DNA of 16,582 nucleotides from Mycolicibacterium malmesburyense (GCF_001050015.1 NZ_CVTB01000308.1:1-16582), one strand, 5' to 3'. Shown: positions 1 to 7,594, numbered from the stretch's first letter. Numbers and translations: made by a program. The notes: generated from the letters alone by a model not told the origin.

Positions 1-173
1 GCGACGGCGCCGAGCCGCCCGCCGACGGGCGCGAGGACCGCCAGCCGCTGCGGCACGCCGACGACCGCCCGTGGGACGGTGCCGCCGGGCCGGAACGCGG
101 TGAGTCGAGCGCGGGCCCGGCACCGGTCGCCCCACCGGAATCGGGCGACGACGACATCGCACGCAACCTGTAG
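1..173 (+). CDS. 3' end of an unidentified gene (partial)
   Basis: An open frame runs from the window edge (first full codon at 3) to a TAG at 171-173, giving about 56 residues. Third codon positions are strongly G/C, as in the real genes of this window. The visible tail is rich in Pro, Gly, Ala and Asp, looks disordered, and ends in an acidic stretch followed by IARNL. No domain can be recognised. The gene converges on the EspC-like gene that ends at 240. Gene order in M. tuberculosis would suggest dapE nearby, but this tail does not look like a DapE C-terminus, so I assign no function. It could be another secretion-related, proline-rich protein, which is only a guess. Confidence 0.5.
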   Translation, partial: DGAEPPADGREDRQPLRHADDRPWDGAAGPERGESSAGPAPVAPPESGDDDIARNL

Positions 174-201
174 CGCTGGTTTTTGCGTCCAGGGTCGTGA
201 T

Positions 202-214
202 CGCGCCCGGCGCG
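202..214. terminator. GC-rich palindrome between convergent genes, possible terminator
   Basis: The 66-bp gap between two convergent genes contains a 13-nt palindrome, CGCGCCCGGCGCG. It is flanked further out by GCGCTG (173-178) and CAGCGC (222-227), which can pair. There is no clear T tract apart from a TTTTT run at 180-184. A bidirectional terminator is plausible from position only. Confidence 0.2.
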
Positions 215-239
215 CAGCCCTCAGCGCAATATTCAGCCG

Positions 240-980
240 CTAGCCCACCTGCGGACGCGTCTGCGCGGGCCGCGGCGGCTCCAATTCGACCGGCGGAGCG
301 GGCGCCCGCCCCGGCGCATCGCCCTGCGGTGCGGCCTGGACGCGTGGCTCTGCCCGAGGTGCGGGCTCGAGCGGTTTCTCGGCCTCTTCGTCGGATCGTT
401 CCTCGGTGTCCTCGGGTGTGCGGTCGCGGCGCTTCTCCTCGTCGCGAGCCGACGTCGGAGATGCGCCTTGTAGACCCTGCATGATCTGTTGGGGAACCTG
501 TTGCAGCCCTTGGGTGAGGCCCAGCAGCGGCGCCGTCATCGCGCCGGCCAGCGCTCCCACCTGCTGACCGATCTGCCCGAGCACCTGGCCGACCATCTGA
601 TTGCCCGCAGCGCCGGGGTCGCCGCCCGCGGGGCCGCCTCCGACTGTGCCGTTCGGCGTATCCCGTTGGCCGCCAAGCTCTTCGGCGGCCGCACGCAGCT
701 TCTCCGCACCCTCCCGATCGCCCTGCTCGTACAGCTGAGCGGCCCGGCGCAGCAGGTCGGAGATCGTCGACCCCGAGTCGGCGGCGCCCTGCAGAACGCC
801 GAGGCGTGCGTCGAGCGCGCTCGACAGCGCGGCACCCACGGCGGATGCGATCTGGCCATGGCTGGACCCGACGTCGCCCGCCACCGGCGCGCCGGTCACC
901 TGCGACAGTTCCGTGGCGACGCGGTCGTGAATCCCCGCGGACGACCGCAATGCGTCGGTTTGGGCGAACAACTGGTTCAT
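240..980 (-). CDS. EspC-like type VII secretion substrate candidate
   Basis: This 246-aa protein starts at the ATG 978-980. A longer frame to 1070 would overlap the upstream ATPase gene and add a Pro/Arg-rich stretch, so I rejected it. Residues 1-90 look like the helix-turn-helix hairpin of the EspC/DUF2580 family of ESX-secreted proteins. Right after it, Y84-E-Q-G-D88 fits the YxxxD/E type VII export motif. Residues about 125-170 form a Gln/Gly/Leu-rich amphipathic segment (repeated GQ, PQQ), as in other ESX-associated proteins. The C-terminal 70 residues are charged and Pro-rich, probably disordered. No Sec signal peptide is visible. It follows the ATPase gene with a 46-bp gap. A TAGGCT sequence at 989-994 lies 8 nt before the ATG, so it may also have its own near-leaderless promoter. 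Its position matches M. tuberculosis Rv1203c. The family call is motif-based; secretion is inferred. Confidence 0.7.
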   Translation of the reverse strand: MNQLFAQTDALRSSAGIHDRVATELSQVTGAPVAGDVGSSHGQIASAVGAALSSALDARLGVLQGAADSGSTISDLLRRAAQLYEQGDREGAEKLRAAAEELGGQRDTPNGTVGGGPAGGDPGAAGNQMVGQVLGQIGQQVGALAGAMTAPLLGLTQGLQQVPQQIMQGLQGASPTSARDEEKRRDRTPEDTEERSDEEAEKPLEPAPRAEPRVQAAPQGDAPGRAPAPPVELEPPRPAQTRPQVG

Positions 981-1026
981 GGCTGTCAAGCCTAAGGCTG
1001 CGACGACACACGCCCCGGCACGAATT

Positions 1027-3117
1027 TCAGCGGTGGGCCTCGGCCTGGGCGGCGGCGTCGGCGGCCGCACCGTGCCACCCGCGGGCGGCGTAACCCTGTG
1101 ACGCCTCGGTCAGGGCGGCGACATCGCGGGCGGCGAGAGCCCGGCCGTGAGCCAGTACCAGATCACCTGCGATGCAGTCACATTCGGTACCGATCCGCTC
1201 GAGCGCATCGACAGCACGCATATCGCCGAGCCGTACCGCGTCCATGAGCGACCGCAGCGCGACCGCCGACTGCCCGCCACGCTCCGCGTTGCGCACCGCC
1301 TCGCGGGCCGCGGCAACGGCCCCGTGTTCGTCACGGCGGGCCCACATCGTCCACGCCCGCGCGAGGGCCAACTCCGGGGCGAACAGCATCGACTTCAAGC
1401 CGTGTCGAGACTCCGCGCGCGCCAACGCCTTTCCCGCCTCCACGCCCACGCCGAGCTGACCGAGCGCCTGCGCCAACAGCATCCACGCTAGCGGGCCCCA
1501 CGAGTAGCCGGTCGGCGAGAGCGCGGCGGCCGCGCGGCGCAACAGTCGCACCGCCTCCTCGAGCTCACCCTTGGCGATCAGCACATCGGCCACCAGCACC
1601 TCGCCGATCGCACGCCCGGGTTGCTGCAGCTGCGCGAAGTCGGTGAGCCGCTGGGCGAGTCGCTGCGCCCGGTCGAGTTCGCCGGCCATCATCAAAGCCG
1701 TCGTCTGACCGAACCCGCTGGTGAACCGCAGCAGCCCGGGGTGGCCTGCGGTCATCGCGCGCTCGGCCAAAGCATCGACATCGGTGAAGCGGCCGGTGCG
1801 CGCCGAACTGAGCGCCGCGGCCGCCGCTGCCCAACCGACCGCCGTGTCGTCGGCCGCCGGTGACGCCAGCACCTCCGACGCGATATCCATTGCCCGCGAG
1901 ACACTTCCGGCATTCATCGCGAACGTGGCCGACAACGCGTCCAACGTGGTCTGCGCCACCGGCGTAGACACCCGGTTCCGCGTCGCGCGCAAGAACGCCG
2001 TCGCGCGTTCGGGCTCGGACAGCATCCAGAACTGGTTCGCGGCCCGCGGCAGCGCCCACGCCATCAGCTCGGTCTCTGACAGCGCGGCGCTGTCGACCTC
2101 GTCGAGCACCGCGTCCGCATCGCGGCCCCGCCCCTGCCAGGCAAGGGCGTACGCCAGCGTCAGCCGCGTCGCCAGGTCCGGCGTCTCCCGCAGCGCCGCG
2201 CGGCCGAGCCGTTCGCTGAGCACCAGATCGCCGAGCCGCAACGCCTCGGCGGCCGCGGCCGACAGCTCGGCGGGCTCCTGCGGGCTGTCGCTGTCGAGTG
2301 CCAGCACGGCATGGCGCAACCTGTCGACGGCGCCGCGGCCGGGTCGCTCGGCAAGCCGGTCGACGAGTTCACCGCGCAGCCTGCGCAGTTCCACGCCGCC
2401 CAACGCGCCGCGCACCGCGTCGGCGAACAGCGGATGCGCCGGACGCACCCAGCCGCCGTCGACCACCACGGCACCCGAAGACACTGCGGCTTGGACGGAT
2501 TCGGCATCGGTCAGGGCTTCGAGCTCGTCGAGCGCGATGGGATCGTCGACGGCCAGGTACTCCAGCACGCGATGCGCGGCGGCGGGCAACGCGGCGACGA
2601 ACTCGTCGACCGAGGCGGCAACGCGGCGGTCGTCGTGCCCCGGCGGCTCGAGGTCGATGCGCTCGACGAGGCCGTCGTCCCACAACGCGGAAACACCGTC
2701 GGCCATCACACCGGCCGGCGCCACGGTCACGATCAACGACGCGGCCCCGCTGACCGCGAGCTGGTAGATCAGGGCCGCCGACAGCGGGTCGAGCAGATGC
2801 GCGTCGTCGACCACCAACAGGCGTCCGTCGCCCAACGTCTCTCGCGCGCTGCGCAACACGTCCGCGGTCTTGCCGGTCTCGGCGATCTCGATGAGCCGGC
2901 TGACGGCCGCGAACGGGACCGCGGCCATCGGTGCGGTGGCGGTGACCCAGTCGACGCGGTGGTAGATGCCCGCGAACCGTTCGGCTGCAGCGCGCGCCAG
3001 CGTGGTCTTGCCCACGCCGGCAGGCCCGATCAGAACGGCGCCTGAGCGCTTCTGCAGACCGGCTTCGATCGAATCGAGTGCCGGTCCGGGCGGCGAGGTG
3101 ACCCACTCAATCGGCAC
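1027..3117 (-). CDS. STAND/LuxR-like ATPase with TPR-like repeats, no HTH domain
   Basis: This 696-aa protein has an N-terminal P-loop NTPase: Walker A GPAGVGKTT at residues 31-39 and Walker B LLVVDDAHLLD at about 100-110. Residues from about 200 to the end are Ala/Leu/Arg-rich helical repeats resembling the TPR-type arm of MalT and large LuxR-family (LAL) regulators. Those regulators end in a LuxR helix-turn-helix. Here the protein stops where that domain would begin, and the 46 bp before the next gene cannot encode one. It is therefore more likely a signalling or scaffold ATPase than a DNA-binding activator. The start is the GTG 3115-3117, preceded by TAGACT and exactly 6 nt, so the transcript is probably leaderless. 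Its position matches M. tuberculosis Rv1204c. Partner and function are unknown; the adjacent EspC-like gene suggests a link to type VII export, which is inference. Confidence 0.8.
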   Translation of the reverse strand: MPIEWVTSPPGPALDSIEAGLQKRSGAVLIGPAGVGKTTLARAAAERFAGIYHRVDWVTATAPMAAVPFAAVSRLIEIAETGKTADVLRSARETLGDGRLLVVDDAHLLDPLSAALIYQLAVSGAASLIVTVAPAGVMADGVSALWDDGLVERIDLEPPGHDDRRVAASVDEFVAALPAAAHRVLEYLAVDDPIALDELEALTDAESVQAAVSSGAVVVDGGWVRPAHPLFADAVRGALGGVELRRLRGELVDRLAERPGRGAVDRLRHAVLALDSDSPQEPAELSAAAAEALRLGDLVLSERLGRAALRETPDLATRLTLAYALAWQGRGRDADAVLDEVDSAALSETELMAWALPRAANQFWMLSEPERATAFLRATRNRVSTPVAQTTLDALSATFAMNAGSVSRAMDIASEVLASPAADDTAVGWAAAAAALSSARTGRFTDVDALAERAMTAGHPGLLRFTSGFGQTTALMMAGELDRAQRLAQRLTDFAQLQQPGRAIGEVLVADVLIAKGELEEAVRLLRRAAAALSPTGYSWGPLAWMLLAQALGQLGVGVEAGKALARAESRHGLKSMLFAPELALARAWTMWARRDEHGAVAAAREAVRNAERGGQSAVALRSLMDAVRLGDMRAVDALERIGTECDCIAGDLVLAHGRALAARDVAALTEASQGYAARGWHGAAADAAAQAEAHR

Positions 3118-3123
3118 CGCCGG

Positions 3124-3129
3124 AGTCTA
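3124..3129 (-). promoter_or_regulatory. -10 box of leaderless promoter for the STAND ATPase gene
   Basis: TAGACT on the minus strand fits the mycobacterial TANNNT -10 pattern. It is followed by 6 nt (CCGGCG) and then the GTG start at 3117. No good Shine-Dalgarno sequence is present, so transcription probably begins at the start codon. No clear -35 is visible. Confidence 0.5.
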
Positions 3130-3143
3130 TGGCCAAATCGATC

Positions 3144-3274
3144 GCCACACTCCTCAACGCGGCCGATCGGTTGCCGCACTCCTCAACGCGGCTGGGGCCG
3201 CTTGATCGTCGTGCGGCTGGATCGGTTTGCCGCACTCCTCAACGCGGCTGGGGCCGCTTGATCGTCGTGCGGCT
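3144..3274. repeat. Tandem palindromic repeats between divergent genes
   Basis: Two identical 48-bp copies lie at 3171-3218 and 3227-3274 (period 56, 8-bp linker). A partial third copy at 3144-3163 matches the first 20 nt of the core at 19 of 20 positions. Within each copy a 45-nt dyad (3173-3217 and 3229-3273) can fold. The outer arms are GCCGCAC and GTGCGGC. Inside these, TCAA pairs with TTGA, and GCGGC pairs with GCCGC around a TGGG loop, leaving a bulged C and a small internal loop. The linker GATCGGT recurs after the partial and the first full copy. The second copy ends on the first base of the log -10 box. This resembles REP/MITE-type palindromic elements; I do not recognise a named family. 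Confidence 0.85.
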
Positions 3275-3279
3275 AGGTT
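3274..3279 (+). promoter_or_regulatory. -10 box of leaderless promoter for log
   Basis: TAGGTT fits TANNNT and is followed by 6 nt (GTGCTC) and the GTG at 3286, which suggests a leaderless mRNA. The first base of the box is the last base of the upstream palindromic repeat, so the entire -35 region of this promoter is made of repeat sequence. Confidence 0.5.
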
Positions 3280-3285
3280 GTGCTC

Positions 3286-3873
3286 GTGTCCGGAGAACCC
3301 ACTACACGCGAGTCGCGCCGTCCGTGGGCGGTGTGCGTCTACTGCGCATCAGGCCCCACCCATCCCGAGCTGCTCGAGCTGGCCGAACGCGTCGGGGTGG
3401 CGATCGCCGAGCGGAACTGGAGCCTGATCTCGGGCGGCGGCAACGTCTCGGCGATGGGTGCGCTGGCGACCGCGGCTAGGTCCCGCGGGGGCCACACCGT
3501 CGGCGTCATCCCGAAGGCCCTGGTGCATCGCGAGGTCGCCGACGTCGACGCCGACGAACTCGTCGTCACCGACACGATGCGTCAGCGCAAGGAAGTGATG
3601 GAAGGACGGGCGGACGCGTTCATCGCCCTGCCCGGCGGCATCGGCACCCTCGAGGAGTTCTTCGAAGCCTGGACAGCGGGCTATTTGGGTATGCATGACA
3701 AACCGGTCGTGCTGCTCGATCCCATCGGGCATTACGACGGTCTGTTGGTCTGGCTGTACGAGCTGCGCGACAAGGGATACGTCGCTCAGGGCGCACTGGA
3801 CCGATTGCATGTCGTCGGCGATGTCGAGTCGGCCATGGCGGCGTGCGCGCCGCGCGATCAGCGCGGTCACTAG
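3286..3873 (+). CDS. log: LOG family cytokinin riboside 5'-monophosphate phosphoribohydrolase
   Basis: This 195-aa protein belongs to the LOG/TIGR00730 family, which releases free N6-modified adenines (cytokinins) from their nucleotide monophosphates. The family signatures are present: SGGGNVSAMG at 49-58, MRQRK at 98-102 with the catalytic Arg region, and PGGIGTLEE at 116-124. The length is typical. A GTG six bases earlier (3280) is possible, but 3286 is preferred because a TAGGTT -10 box lies exactly 6 nt before it. The M. tuberculosis counterpart is Rv1205, reported to make cytokinins and to accumulate in proteasome-defective strains, where it sensitises cells to nitric oxide. It lies divergent from the ATPase gene and 36 bp upstream of fadD6, with which it may be co-transcribed. 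Confidence 0.88.
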   Translation: MSGEPTTRESRRPWAVCVYCASGPTHPELLELAERVGVAIAERNWSLISGGGNVSAMGALATAARSRGGHTVGVIPKALVHREVADVDADELVVTDTMRQRKEVMEGRADAFIALPGGIGTLEEFFEAWTAGYLGMHDKPVVLLDPIGHYDGLLVWLYELRDKGYVAQGALDRLHVVGDVESAMAACAPRDQRGH

Positions 3874-3909
3874 GGTGTGCGACAAACGAGCAGGGAGGAA
3901 CGAACGCGC

Positions 3910-5691
3910 ATGACCGAGAAGTCGGGGACTCGCAGCAGCGTTGGTTTGTTGGACATCGCGGCCCGCGTTCCGGGTCTGATCGCGGACGTCCCGACGATTC
4001 TCAGCGGCGTGGTCACCGGCTTCGGCGCCCGGCCCTCCGCCAAGACCTCGATCGGCAAGGTCTTCCAGGAACGCGCCGCCCGCTACGGCGACAAGGTCTT
4101 TCTGCGGTTCGGTGACGAGCAGGTCACCTACCGCGAGGCCAACGAGACGGTCAACCGCTACGCCGCCGTGCTGGCCGCCCGCGGCGTCGGGCACGGCGAT
4201 GTCGTCGGCATCATGCTGCGCAACTCCATCGAACCGGTGCTGCTGATGTTGGCGGCGGTCAAGTGCGGCGCGATCTCCGGCATGCTCAACTACCACCAGC
4301 GCGGTGACGTGCTCAAGCACAGTTTCGGGCTGTTGGGCGCCAAGGCCGTTGTCACCGACACCGACTTCGTCGAGCCGATCACCGAGTCCGGGGCCGACAC
4401 CGATGGGCTGATCACCATCGACGAGATGAAGCGCCTGGCCGCCACGGCGCCCTCTAATGATCCCGCGACCACCGCAGCCGTCCTCGCCAAGGACAAGGCG
4501 TTCTACATCTTCACCTCGGGCACCACCGGCATGCCGAAGGCCAGCGTGATGACGCACTACCGCTGGTTGCGGGCACTGGCCGGTTTCGGCGGCCTCGGAA
4601 TGCGGCTGAACAGCAAGGACACCCTGTACTGCTGCCTACCGCTGTACCACAACAACGCGCTGACGGTCGCGCTGTCGTCGGTGCTGAACTCCGGCGCGAC
4701 GCTAGCGATCGGCAAGTCGTTCTCGGCGTCGAGGTTCTGGGACGAGGTGATCCGCTACGACGCGACCGCGTTCGTCTACATCGGCGAGATCTGCACCTAC
4801 CTGCTCAACCAGCCCGAGAAGGACACCGACCGCAAGCACAAGGTGCGAGTGATCGGTGGCAATGGTCTACGCCCGGCGATCTGGGACGACTTCACCAAGC
4901 GCTTCGGCATCGACCGGGTTTGCGAGTTCTACGCCGCCAGCGAGGGCAACACCGCGTTCGTCAACTTCTTCAACCTGGACAAGACGACCGGCATCTGCCC
5001 GAGCCCGGTCGCCTTCGTCGAATACGACCACGACACCGGTGAGCCGCTGCGCGACGACAAGGGCCGGGTCAAGAAGGTCCGCAACGGCGAACCTGGGCTG
5101 CTGCTGTCCAAGGTGAGCAGCTTCCAGCCGTTCGACGGCTACACCGACGACCAGGAGTCGGAGAAAAAGCTGGTGCGCGGGGCGTTCAAGGAAGGCGACG
5201 TGTGGTTCAACACCGGCGACCTGATGCGCTCGCAGGGCTTCTGGCACGCGGCGTTCGTCGACCGGCTCGGCGATACGTTCCGGTGGAAGGGCGAGAACGT
5301 CGCCACGACCGAGGTGGAGGCGGCGCTGTCGATCGACCCATCCGTCGACGAGTGCACCGTCTACGGCGTGGAGATCGACGGGGCCGGCGGCCGGGCCGGC
5401 ATGGCGGCGATCAAGCTCAACGAGGGAGCCGAGTTCGACGGCAAATCGCTGGCCGAGTCGCTGTACGAGAAGCTGCCCGGATACGCGGTTCCGCTGTTTG
5501 TGCGGGTGGTCGGCGAACTCGCGCACACGTCGACGTTCAAGAGCCAGAAGGTCGACCTCCGCAAGGAGGGCTTCGACGGCGAGGAGATCGAGGACCCGAT
5601 CTACGTGCTCGCGGGCCGCGACGAGGGTTACGTCGAGTTCTACGACGACTACCCCGAGGAAGTGAAGGCCGGCAAAAGGCCCAAGAACTAG
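3910..5691 (+). CDS. fadD6: Fatty-acid-CoA ligase FadD6 (FATP/very-long-chain type)
   Basis: This 593-aa adenylate-forming enzyme activates fatty acids to acyl-CoA via an acyl-AMP. The AMP-binding P-loop (FTSGTTGMPKA) is at residues about 201-211. EFYAASEGN at about 338-346 is the signature that sets fatty acid transport proteins (SLC27 type) apart from ordinary FadD ligases. NTGD lies near 434, and DTFRWKGENVATTEVE at about 455-470 is the hinge and C-terminal lid motif. The ATG at 3910 is chosen over an in-frame GTG at 3877 because a strong Shine-Dalgarno GGGAGGAA (3893-3900) sits 9 nt before it. The N-terminal 50 residues have a hydrophobic patch compatible with membrane association. Position and length match M. 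tuberculosis FadD6 (Rv1206). It is followed by folP2 after 71 bp. Confidence 0.92.
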   Translation: MTEKSGTRSSVGLLDIAARVPGLIADVPTILSGVVTGFGARPSAKTSIGKVFQERAARYGDKVFLRFGDEQVTYREANETVNRYAAVLAARGVGHGDVVGIMLRNSIEPVLLMLAAVKCGAISGMLNYHQRGDVLKHSFGLLGAKAVVTDTDFVEPITESGADTDGLITIDEMKRLAATAPSNDPATTAAVLAKDKAFYIFTSGTTGMPKASVMTHYRWLRALAGFGGLGMRLNSKDTLYCCLPLYHNNALTVALSSVLNSGATLAIGKSFSASRFWDEVIRYDATAFVYIGEICTYLLNQPEKDTDRKHKVRVIGGNGLRPAIWDDFTKRFGIDRVCEFYAASEGNTAFVNFFNLDKTTGICPSPVAFVEYDHDTGEPLRDDKGRVKKVRNGEPGLLLSKVSSFQPFDGYTDDQESEKKLVRGAFKEGDVWFNTGDLMRSQGFWHAAFVDRLGDTFRWKGENVATTEVEAALSIDPSVDECTVYGVEIDGAGGRAGMAAIKLNEGAEFDGKSLAESLYEKLPGYAVPLFVRVVGELAHTSTFKSQKVDLRKEGFDGEEIEDPIYVLAGRDEGYVEFYDDYPEEVKAGKRPKN

Positions 5692-5750
5692 CGGCTTGTG
5701 AGTGAAAACGTTCGCGTGGCGATCGAAATCACGCACAAATCGCCCGTCCG

Positions 5751-5756
5751 TAGCCT
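5751..5756 (+). promoter_or_regulatory. -10 box of leaderless promoter for folP2
   Basis: TAGCCT is followed by 6 nt (GAAAGA) and the folP2 GTG at 5763. No convincing Shine-Dalgarno sequence is present. This would let folP2-gpgS be transcribed separately from fadD6. Confidence 0.5.
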
Positions 5757-5762
5757 GAAAGA

Positions 5763-6647
5763 GTGACAACGCCCCGCGGCCGTTTCCTGGGCCGGCCCGT
5801 CGCCGCCGATCGAGCGCTGATCATGGCGATCGTGAACCGGACCCCGGACTCGTTCTACGACCGCGGCGCCGCGTTCACCGACGAGGCGGCCAAGGCGGCC
5901 GCGCATCGGGTGATCGAGGAGGGCGCCGATGTCGTCGACGTGGGCGGGGTCAAGGCGGGCCCCGGCAACACCGTCGACACCGACGAGGAGATCGCGCGCG
6001 TCGTCCCGTTCATCGAGTGGCTGCGCGCGACCTTCCCGGATCAGCTGATCAGCGTCGACACCTGGCGCTCGGCGGTCGCCAAACAGGCGTGCGCGGCGGG
6101 CGCCGACCTGATCAACGACACCTGGGCCGGCCACGATCCCGTGCTGCCGGAGGTGGCCGCGGAGTTCAGTGCGGGCCTGGTGTGCTCGCACACCGGCGGT
6201 GCACAGCCGCGGACCAGGCCGTTTCGAGTCAACTACGGCATCACCGAACGCGGTGTCGTCGACGACGTGATCGCAGAGGTGACCGCGGCGGCCGAACGGG
6301 CGGTGGCGGCCGGGGTCGCGCGCGACGCCGTTCTGATCGATCCGACCCACGATTTCGGCAAGAACACTTACCACGGTCTTACTTTGTTGCGCCACGTGAA
6401 AGAGCTTGTAAACACTGGGTGGCCCGTCCTGATGGCGCTGAGCAACAAAGATTTCGTCGGGGAGACTTTGGGTGTGGGTTTGACCGAACGCCTGGAGGGC
6501 ACCCTTGCAGCTACCGCCTTGGCGGCCGCAGACGGGGCCGCGATGTTCCGCGTGCACGAGGTCGGGCCCACCCGACGCGTACTGGAGATGGTCGCGTCGA
6601 TTCAGGGCGGACGGCCGCCGACGCGCACGGTGAGGGGACTGGCATGA
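5763..6647 (+). CDS. folP2: FolP2, dihydropteroate synthase homologue with altered active site
   Basis: This 294-aa TIM-barrel protein is of the DHPS family. The family N-TPDSF motif is present at 25-31 (NRTPDSF, where most DHPS have NVTPDSF). Loop 2, usually GESTRPG, reads GGVKAGPG at 61-68, so the sulfonamide/pABA-contacting Thr and Pro are missing. The usual MHMRG-type segment reads CSHTGG at 141-146. DPGIGFGK is replaced by DPTHDFGK at 193-200. SRKSF is replaced by SNKDF at 227-231, keeping the Lys. The RVH near the C-terminus is retained (263-265). The M. tuberculosis and M. leprae FolP2 proteins are reported to lack normal DHPS activity. The stop overlaps the gpgS start by 4 bases, so the two are translationally coupled. 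A different pterin-like or methyl-transfer role is possible; the true substrate is unknown. Confidence 0.88.
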   Translation: MTTPRGRFLGRPVAADRALIMAIVNRTPDSFYDRGAAFTDEAAKAAAHRVIEEGADVVDVGGVKAGPGNTVDTDEEIARVVPFIEWLRATFPDQLISVDTWRSAVAKQACAAGADLINDTWAGHDPVLPEVAAEFSAGLVCSHTGGAQPRTRPFRVNYGITERGVVDDVIAEVTAAAERAVAAGVARDAVLIDPTHDFGKNTYHGLTLLRHVKELVNTGWPVLMALSNKDFVGETLGVGLTERLEGTLAATALAAADGAAMFRVHEVGPTRRVLEMVASIQGGRPPTRTVRGLA

Positions 6648-7594
6648 CACTCACACCCGAACTACCCGCTACTGACGTCGTCACCGCACGGTGGCTCAGC
6701 GACCACAGCTGGAACCGGCCCACCTGGACGGTCGCCGAACTCGAGGCCGCCAAACGCGGCCGCACCGTCTCGGTCGTGCTGCCCGCCCTCAACGAGGAAG
6801 AGACGGTCGGCAGCGTCGTCGAGACCATCACTCCGCTACTCGGCGGGCTGGTCGATGAGCTCATCGTGCTGGATTCCGGCTCTACCGACGACACCGAGAT
6901 CCGGGCCCTGGCCGCCGGCGCGCGGGTGATCAGCCGCGAGGCGGCGCTGCCGGAGGTGGCTCCGCAACCCGGCAAGGGCGAGGTGCTGTGGCGCTCGCTG
7001 GCCGCGACCACCGGTGACGTGGTGGTGTTCGTCGACTCGGACCTGATCGAACCCGACCCGATGTTCGTGCCCAAGCTGGTCGGTCCGCTGCTCACCACCG
7101 ACGGCGTGCACCTGGTCAAGGGCTTCTACCGCAGACCGCTGAAGGTCAGCGGCAGAGAGGACGCCAACGGCGGCGGGCGGGTGACCGAGCTGGTCGCCCG
7201 GCCGCTGCTCGCGTCCCTGCGGCCCGAGCTGAGCTGCATCCTGCAACCGCTGGGCGGCGAGTACGCCGGCACCCGCGAACTGCTGACGTCGGTGCCGTTC
7301 GCGCCGGGCTACGGCGTCGAGATCGGGCTGCTCATCGACGCCTACGACCGGCTCGGCCTCGACGGGATCGCCCAGGTCAACCTCGGCGTGCGCACACACC
7401 GCAACAGGCCGCTGACCGAACTCGCCTCCATGAGCCGTCAGGTCATCGCGACGCTGTTGTCGCGCTGCGGGGTGCCCGATTCCGGTGTCGGGTTGACGCA
7501 GTTCTTCGCCGACGGTCCGGACTACACTCCGCGGACGTCGTCGGTGTCGCTGGCCGACCGGCCCCCGATGGTGACGTTGCGCCCGCGCGGCTGA
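6644..7594 (+). CDS. gpgS: Glucosyl-3-phosphoglycerate synthase GpgS (GT81)
   Basis: This 316-aa retaining glycosyltransferase moves glucose from an NDP-glucose donor to 3-phosphoglycerate. That is the first step of methylglucose lipopolysaccharide synthesis, whose product binds fatty acyl-CoA in the cytosol. A GT-A fold is indicated by VVLPALNEEETVGSVV at about 44-59, LDSGSTDDT in the nucleotide site, and the metal-binding D131-S-D133. A downstream RTHRNRP segment carries the His expected in the acceptor/metal site. The frame is open far upstream, but the ATG at 6644 is preceded by AGGGG (6633-6637), overlaps the folP2 stop as ATGA, and gives a protein close to the 324 aa of M. tuberculosis GpgS (Rv1208). 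It is followed after 65 bp by the DivIVA-motif gene. Confidence 0.93.
   Translation: MTLTPELPATDVVTARWLSDHSWNRPTWTVAELEAAKRGRTVSVVLPALNEEETVGSVVETITPLLGGLVDELIVLDSGSTDDTEIRALAAGARVISREAALPEVAPQPGKGEVLWRSLAATTGDVVVFVDSDLIEPDPMFVPKLVGPLLTTDGVHLVKGFYRRPLKVSGREDANGGGRVTELVARPLLASLRPELSCILQPLGGEYAGTRELLTSVPFAPGYGVEIGLLIDAYDRLGLDGIAQVNLGVRTHRNRPLTELASMSRQVIATLLSRCGVPDSGVGLTQFFADGPDYTPRTSSVSLADRPPMVTLRPRG

Noticed and set aside
981..1070. 30-residue N-terminal extension of the EspC-like protein
   Set aside because: It overlaps the end of the ATPase gene and reads as Pro/Arg repeats; the shorter start places the hairpin at the N-terminus as in the family.
3144..3274. CRISPR-like array
   Set aside because: There are only two full copies, the linkers are 8 bp and similar to each other, and no cas genes are nearby. 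The palindromic structure points to a REP-like element instead.
3349..4557. 402-aa frame on the minus strand across log and fadD6
   Set aside because: It is antisense to two well-identified genes, shows no domain, and is Asp/Gly/His-rich as expected from the complement of GC-rich codons.
4867..5769. 300-aa minus-strand frame inside fadD6
   Set aside because: It is a shadow of fadD6 codons, with no motif and no ribosome site.
6017..6643. Upstream in-frame extension of gpgS through folP2
   Set aside because: The extension is an Arg/Gly-rich out-of-frame reading of folP2; the ATG at 6644 has a ribosome site and gives the family length.
5688..6650. 320-aa minus-strand frame across folP2
   Set aside because: It is a shadow of folP2, which carries recognisable family motifs in the other strand.
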